From positions 1-9,555 of the forward strand of contig DATKEH010000229.1 of assembly GCA_035546355.1 (NCBI GenBank): 9,555 nucleotides of DNA, in the 5' to 3' direction. Shown piece after piece: positions 8,155 to 9,555 of this stretch. Origin of the DNA: DATKEH01 sp035546355 (GTDB taxonomy: Bacteria; Acidobacteriota; Thermoanaerobaculia; Multivoradales; JAIOJS01). The notes under the pieces are model-generated. The model saw nothing but the letters and a program-made list of their open reading frames with translations, was not told the origin of the DNA and did not search any database. Each line of letters opens with the position of its first letter. Within the stretch, counting starts at the first letter, position 1. The translations under genes and the position numbers were made by a program.

Positions 8155-9089
8155 TTCAGCGCCTCGACGATGGTCTCGACGTTGTGCCGCACCATCCCCG
8201 GGTAGGTGCCCTGCGGGGTGCCCGGGGGCCCCATGGCGTCGGAGAAGAGAGTGCCGCCGATCGCTACCCGGCGGCCGCGCTGCGCGACCGCCGCCTGCAC
8301 CGCCTCGATGGCGCGCCCCGGCACGCTGGACTCGACGAAGATCGCCTTGATGCCGCGCTCGACCACCAGGTCGACCACGCGCTCGACGTCGTGCAAGCCC
8401 GCCTCGGCGAGGGTGCTGATGCCCTGCAGACCCACCACCTCGATGGCGTAGCGGCGCCCGAAGTAGCCGAAGGCGTCGTGGGCGGTGACCAGCACCCGGC
8501 GCGCGGCCGGGACCTCGGCGATGCGGCCGGTGACCCAGGCGTCGAGCTCGCCCAGCTCGCGGCCGTAGGCCGCGGCATTGGCGCGAAATACATCCCCCTG
8601 CTGCGGCGCCAGCTCGGCGAGCGCGTCGGCGATCGGCTCCAGCGTCTGCGCCCACAGCGAGACGTCGAACCAGATGTGGGGGTCGTACTGGCCGGCGAAC
8701 TCCGGGGGCTCGCGCAGCGCCTCTTCGGGTACCGATTCGCTCACCGCCACCACCGGGCGGCGGCGCGCCACCTTCACCAGCACGTCGGCCATCTTCCCCT
8801 CGAGGTGCAGGCCGTTGTAGAGGATGAGATCGGCCTCGGTGAGCTTGCGGACGTCCGACTCGCTGGCTTTGAACAGGTGGGGATCGACGCCCGGCCCCAT
8901 CAGCGCCTGCACGGTGGCGTGCTCGCCGGCGATGCGCGCCGCGGAGTCGGCGATCATGCCGGTGGTGGTCACCACCCGCAGTGGGCGGTCTGCGGACGGC
9001 GCCCCGGCGGGGCCGCCGCAGGCCGCCACGGTGAGGCAGAGGGCGGCGGCGACTGCTGCCGCGGGGCGGTTCTGGGGTCTGCGGTGCAT
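8151..9089 (-). CDS. Metal-binding lipoprotein of the ABC importer (TroA/MntA/YtgA-like)
   Basis: Substrate-binding component of cluster A-I, 312 residues. A basic N terminus and hydrophobic core end in a lipobox, LTVAAC, with Cys24 as the likely lipidated residue, so the mature protein is membrane-anchored. Metal ligands fit the family: His71 (DPHLFKAS), His138 (DPHIWFD), His204 (AHDAFGYF) and Asp284 (FSDAMG). The third ligand is His as in TroA, rather than Glu as in PsaA/MntC, and there is no His-rich loop as in ZnuA, so Mn, Zn or Fe are all possible. The ATG at 9089 is supported by AGAGGA 6 nt upstream and the immediate signal peptide; a longer in-frame start at 9236 would cross the promoter and is rejected. 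It is the first gene of the four-gene operon. Confidence 0.95.
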
Positions 9090-9095
9090 GAAGTG

Positions 9096-9102
9096 TCCTC
9101 TC
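9096..9102 (-). promoter_or_regulatory. Shine-Dalgarno of the metal-binding lipoprotein gene
   Basis: The minus strand reads GAGAGGA, then 6 nt (CACTTC), then ATG at 9089. It confirms the lipoprotein start directly before the signal peptide. Confidence 0.75.
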
Positions 9103-9166
9103 CGGCTCACCAGCGCCGGCGCCAGCACGACCCGGTCGGGCTCCTGGGCGGGCGAGCGCGGCAAAG

Positions 9167-9172
9167 TATAAT
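9167..9172 (+). promoter_or_regulatory. Candidate -10 (TATAAT) of the divergent DtxR-family regulator
   Basis: A perfect TATAAT on the plus strand overlaps the -10 of the opposite promoter by 4 bases. The region 16-18 bp upstream is GC-rich and lacks a -35 match, so the promoter may be weak or need help. A start near 9179 would give a leader of about 20 nt to the ATG at 9199 or 44 nt to the ATG at 9223. Confidence 0.45.
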
Positions 9173-9188
9173 TTCGATCAGTCAAAAT
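9171..9188. promoter_or_regulatory. Imperfect palindrome, candidate DtxR/MntR-type operator
   Basis: ATTTCGATCAGTCAAAAT has 7-base arms ATTTcGA and TCaAAAT that pair at 6 of 7 positions around a 4-base centre. It fills exactly the 18-bp spacer between the -35 and -10 of the importer promoter and lies just downstream of the divergent TATAAT. A dimeric repressor here would block both promoters. The link to the neighbouring regulator is inferred from position and symmetry only. Confidence 0.5.
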
Positions 9189-9222
9189 CGTCAAGCCGAT
9201 GACCTGCGCTACGCTGTCGCCC

Positions 9223-9555
9223 ATGCCCACCAGCACCGTCGAGGACTATCTCAAGGCTATCTTGCAGCTCGAAGAGCTGGCGGGCGGCGAGCTGGTCGGC
9301 ATGGGGTCCGTGGCGGCGAACCTGGGCGTCGCTCCCGGCACCGTGACCAGCATGATGAAGGCGCTCGCCGACGGCGGCCTGGTCGCCTACGAGCCCTACA
9401 GCGGCGTCCGCCTCACCGCCGCCGGCCGCCAGCTCGCCCTGCACGTGCTGCGGCGCCATCGACTGATCGAGCAGTTCCTGGTGCAGGTGATGGGCATGGA
9501 CTGGAGCCGCGTGCACGCCGAGGCCGACCGGCTCGAGCACGCCGTCTCCGACGAG
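9223..9555 (+). CDS. DtxR/MntR-family metal-dependent transcriptional regulator (3' end outside window)
   Basis: The first 111 residues of a stand-alone metalloregulator, open to the window edge. STVEDYLKAILQLEE (4-18) is the family's first helix. A winged helix follows, with recognition helix near APGTVTSMMKALADGGLV (37-54) and wing YSGVRLTAAG. The dimerisation/metal domain then begins (HVLRRHRLIEQFL). Positions run parallel to C. diphtheriae DtxR: His79, Glu83, His98, Glu105 and His106 are all present. Asp8 matches Asp8 of B. subtilis MntR, while MntR Glu11 is Lys11 here and DtxR Cys102/MntR Glu99 is Asp102. This acidic set suggests Mn or Fe sensing. ATG at 9223 gives the usual family N terminus; an in-frame ATG at 9199 would add eight residues. 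Neither has a Shine-Dalgarno. It is divergent from the importer, its probable target. Confidence 0.92.
   Translation, partial: MPTSTVEDYLKAILQLEELAGGELVGMGSVAANLGVAPGTVTSMMKALADGGLVAYEPYSGVRLTAAGRQLALHVLRRHRLIEQFLVQVMGMDWSRVHAEADRLEHAVSDE

Larger units (their letters stand above)
9165..9194 (-). promoter_or_regulatory. Sigma70-type promoter of the metal importer operon
   Basis: On the minus strand, TTGACG (9194-9189; 5 of 6 matches to the -35 consensus) and TATACT (9170-9165; 5 of 6 matches to the -10 consensus) are separated by 18 bp. Transcription would begin near 9158, giving a leader of about 70 nt before the lipoprotein ATG. The site is a striking AT-rich island in a GC-rich window. No comparable promoter is seen inside the four-gene operon. 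Confidence 0.75.

Noticed and set aside
9090..9236. Longer start (9236) for the metal-binding lipoprotein
   Set aside because: It would place 49 residues before the signal peptide, across the promoter and into the divergent regulator gene.
9178..9540. Minus-strand 120-residue open frame opposite the DtxR-family regulator
   Set aside because: No family motif; the plus strand encodes an unmistakable DtxR/MntR N-terminal half.

Overview
This is a very GC-rich bacterial window with tightly packed genes. Nine genes lie on the minus strand. They are flanked by one incomplete plus-strand gene at each edge. The composition, a lipoprotein-type metal-binding protein, an Aur1-type PAP2 membrane enzyme and a SMUG1-type uracil-DNA glycosylase suggest a high-GC, probably Gram-negative lineage such as Acidobacteriota, Myxococcota or a relative. 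The sequence alone does not settle the phylum. I see no mobile element, tRNA, rRNA or CRISPR array.

Layout. 3-1028 (+): 3' part of a PAP2/Aur1-like membrane protein, convergent with and overlapping the next gene. 991-4847 (-): a housekeeping run that reads, in transcription order, metallo-beta-lactamase-fold hydrolase (4134-4847), DUF2269-type membrane protein (3608-4078), SMUG1-like uracil-DNA glycosylase (2833-3606), a single-domain asparaginase (2238-2756) and an ACT-domain threonine ammonia-lyase (991-2241). 4936-9089 (-): a four-gene metal ABC importer operon of the Tro/Mnt/Ytg type, in the order binding lipoprotein, ATPase, permease 1, permease 2. 9223-9555 (+): the start of a divergent DtxR/MntR-family regulator, cut by the window edge.

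The most interesting part is the metal operon. Permease 1 carries a C-terminal winged helix plus a DtxR-type metal-binding/dimerisation domain with a nearly complete ligand set, so it is a transporter-repressor fusion. Chlamydia YtgCR, in the operon ytgA-B-CR-D, is the established precedent and has the same gene order. Permease 2 also ends in a winged helix, without the metal-binding domain. A separate DtxR/MntR regulator is read divergently from the same short, AT-rich promoter region. One locus therefore encodes three DtxR-like DNA-binding modules, two of them tethered to the membrane transporter.

The divergent intergenic region (9090-9222) has a good sigma70-type promoter for the importer operon, an overlapping TATAAT on the other strand, and an 18-bp imperfect palindrome exactly filling the -35/-10 spacer. 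The palindrome is a strong candidate operator. The importer's first three cistrons are joined by 4-bp stop/start overlaps using GTG and TTG starts (GTGA, TTGA). The asparaginase/threonine ammonia-lyase pair is joined the same way, which suggests translational coupling.
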